A DNA stretch of 5,782 nt from Deltaproteobacteria bacterium (GTDB taxonomy: Bacteria; Desulfobacterota; Syntrophobacteria; BM002). Both the position numbers and the translations under genes were made by a program. Every line of letters begins with the position of its first letter. Position 1 is the stretch's first letter. Positions 4,567 to 5,782 of the stretch are shown in pieces. Where the stretch lies: the NCBI GenBank assembly GCA_017861095.1, contig JAGFXI010000226.1:1-5782 (forward strand), given 5' to 3'. A model generated the notes under the pieces. The model did not search any database and was not told where the DNA came from. It was given only the letters and a program-made list of their open reading frames with translations.

Positions 4567-5782
4567 TTACTGGATTACCACCGTTGAGGAAGTATCCCCC
4601 TGGCCGCAGGCATCGGGGTAGCGGTAGATATGCCCGGCGTAGTTCCGCAGCAGGAGGTCGTTTCCGTCACGGCCCACAAGGTAATCGGGAAGAAGCGGAA
4701 TCTTGCCGCCACCTCCGGGGGCATCGATGACGTAACTCGGCACGGCGTAGCCCGTGGTAAAGCCACGGAGACCCCGGATGATCTCCAGCCCCTTCTCGAC
4801 GGAGGTTCGGAAGTGGGCGGAACCGGAGATGGGGTCACACTGGTAGAGGTAGTAAGGCTTCACCCGGATGCGCAGGAGGCCATGCACCAGGCGCCGCATG
4901 GTCTCCACCTCGTCATTGACGCCGGCGAGAAGCACGGTTTGACTCCCGAGGGGGATGCCCGCATCAGCAAGGCGCTCGCAGGCCTGACTGACCTCGGCGG
5001 TTAGCTCATCCGGATGGGTGAAGTGGATACTCATCCAGAGCGGGTGGAAGCGCTTCAGCATCCGCGTGAGGGCCGGAGTGATCCGCTGCGGGAGGACGAC
5101 GGGGGCCTTGGTCCCGATGCGCAGCATCTCCACGTGGGGAATGCGCCGCAGGCGCGACAGCAACCATTCCAGCTTGTCGTCGCCAAGGGTGAGGGGATCA
5201 CCGCCCGAAAGCAATACATCCCGCACGACGGGAGTTGCCTCGATGTAGGCGATGGCTCGCTCCCACTGATCCACGTTGAACCGGCACTCGCCGATTTTTC
5301 CCACCATCCGCGACCGGGTGCAGTAGCGGCAGTAGGTCGAGCAGAATCCGGTGACCAGAAAAAGGACGCGATCGGGATAGCGGTGCACCAATCCGTGCAC
5401 CGGACTGTCGGCATCCTCCCCCAGGGGGTCGTCGGCCTCACCAGAGGCCTCCAGGAACTCCCCTTCCACGGGTATGACGGTGCGGCGCAGTGGTTGCCGT
5501 GAATCCTCCGGATCGAGAAGGCTCGCGTAGTACGGCGTGACGGCCAGCGGGAGCGTGCCGGCATGACGCTCCACCGCCCCTTGCTCCTCAGGGGAGAGCC
5601 GGAGCATGCGGCTGAGCTGGCCCATGTCGGTGATACGGTTCCGCAGCTGCCAGTGCCAATCATTCCACTCGGCGGCGGAAGTATGGGGGAAAAAGCGTTT
5701 GCGAAAGGCTAGGGATTGACTGCTGCATTTGAAGCGATGCAGCCCAGGAACCGGTCGAAGAACTCGAGTGGTGGTCTTACTT
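4567..5782 (-). CDS. kamA: Lysine 2,3-aminomutase family radical SAM/PLP enzyme, 5' end unresolved
   Basis: Expected to interconvert L-lysine and L-beta-lysine in the cytoplasm using a 4Fe-4S cluster, S-adenosylmethionine and PLP. The frame is open from the window edge to the TAA at 4567-4569 (404 codons). Visible order: WNDWHWQLRNRIT just upstream of the ATG at 5625; HRYPDRVLFLVTGFC; the cluster motif CSTYCRYC (Cys codons 5341-5343, 5329-5331, 5320-5322); LLSGGDPL; VVLPQRITP; YQCD with Asp at 4834-4836; and DAPGGGGK with Asp at 4723-4725 and the PLP lysine at 4702-4704. The two Asp residues are 37 apart and the lysine is 7 further, exactly as Asp293, Asp330 and Lys337 in Clostridium subterminale KAM. 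This supports lysine over glutamate as substrate. The C-terminus is about 35 residues shorter and lacks the zinc-binding Cys cluster. The ATG at 5625 cannot be the full start, because conserved residues precede it; no ATG, GTG or TTG occurs in frame upstream. DAPGGGGK and YQCD argue against EpmB. Confidence 0.9.
   Translation of the reverse strand, partial: SKTTTRVLRPVPGLHRFKCSSQSLAFRKRFFPHTSAAEWNDWHWQLRNRITDMGQLSRMLRLSPEEQGAVERHAGTLPLAVTPYYASLLDPEDSRQPLRRTVIPVEGEFLEASGEADDPLGEDADSPVHGLVHRYPDRVLFLVTGFCSTYCRYCTRSRMVGKIGECRFNVDQWERAIAYIEATPVVRDVLLSGGDPLTLGDDKLEWLLSRLRRIPHVEMLRIGTKAPVVLPQRITPALTRMLKRFHPLWMSIHFTHPDELTAEVSQACERLADAGIPLGSQTVLLAGVNDEVETMRRLVHGLLRIRVKPYYLYQCDPISGSAHFRTSVEKGLEIIRGLRGFTTGYAVPSYVIDAPGGGGKIPLLPDYLVGRDGNDLLLRNYAGHIYRYPDACGQGDTSSTVVIQ

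Noticed and set aside
5014..5502. 162-codon + strand frame opposite the aminomutase
   Set aside because: Antisense to the radical SAM core, whose cysteines and motifs are intact on the - strand.
4567..5782. EpmB (EF-P beta-lysylation) or glutamate 2,3-aminomutase identity
   Set aside because: The DAPGGGGK and YQCD motifs with both lysine-binding Asp residues match lysine 2,3-aminomutase; EpmB lacks DAPGGGGK, and glutamate mutases replace the two Asp with Lys and Asn.

Overview
The window is a GC-rich (roughly 60% or more by eye) bacterial chromosomal segment. It carries one housekeeping gene on the + strand and a convergent three-gene block on the - strand. Both end genes run off the window. 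The Lon sequence, the GC-rich codon use and the style of the intergenic repeats would suit a Gram-negative or deep-branching environmental lineage such as Desulfobacterota or Methylomirabilota/Rokubacteria. That placement is a low-confidence impression, because no taxonomic marker is present.

Layout: 1-2043 (+) is the 3' part of lon, the ATP-dependent LonA protease, lacking about 90 N-terminal residues. The convergent gap 2044-2245 holds a hairpin followed by A5T5 (a probable lon terminator) and a REP-like GC-rich palindrome. 2246-3226 (-) encodes an ATP-grasp ligase of the D-Ala-D-Ala ligase superfamily. 3227-3429 is almost filled by a MITE-like inverted-repeat element bracketed by a 7-bp direct repeat. 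3430-4434 (-) encodes a second, clearly different ATP-grasp ligase. 4435-4566 is a hairpin-rich spacer. 4567 to the right edge (-) encodes a lysine 2,3-aminomutase-type radical SAM/PLP enzyme whose start is not resolved in the window.

How they may work together: on the - strand the order of transcription is aminomutase, ATP-grasp 2, ATP-grasp 1. The aminomutase keeps the residues that in characterised lysine 2,3-aminomutases bind radical SAM iron-sulfur, PLP and the lysine side chain, so L-beta-lysine is the expected product. Two adjacent carboxylate-amine ligases of the Ddl fold suggest that beta-lysine, or a neighbouring amino acid, is ligated into a small peptide or conjugate. The usual partner for making N-acetyl-beta-lysine, the acetyltransferase AblB, is not seen here. 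The pathway is inference from gene content. The individual family assignments rest on clear motifs. Lon is probably only a convergent neighbour.
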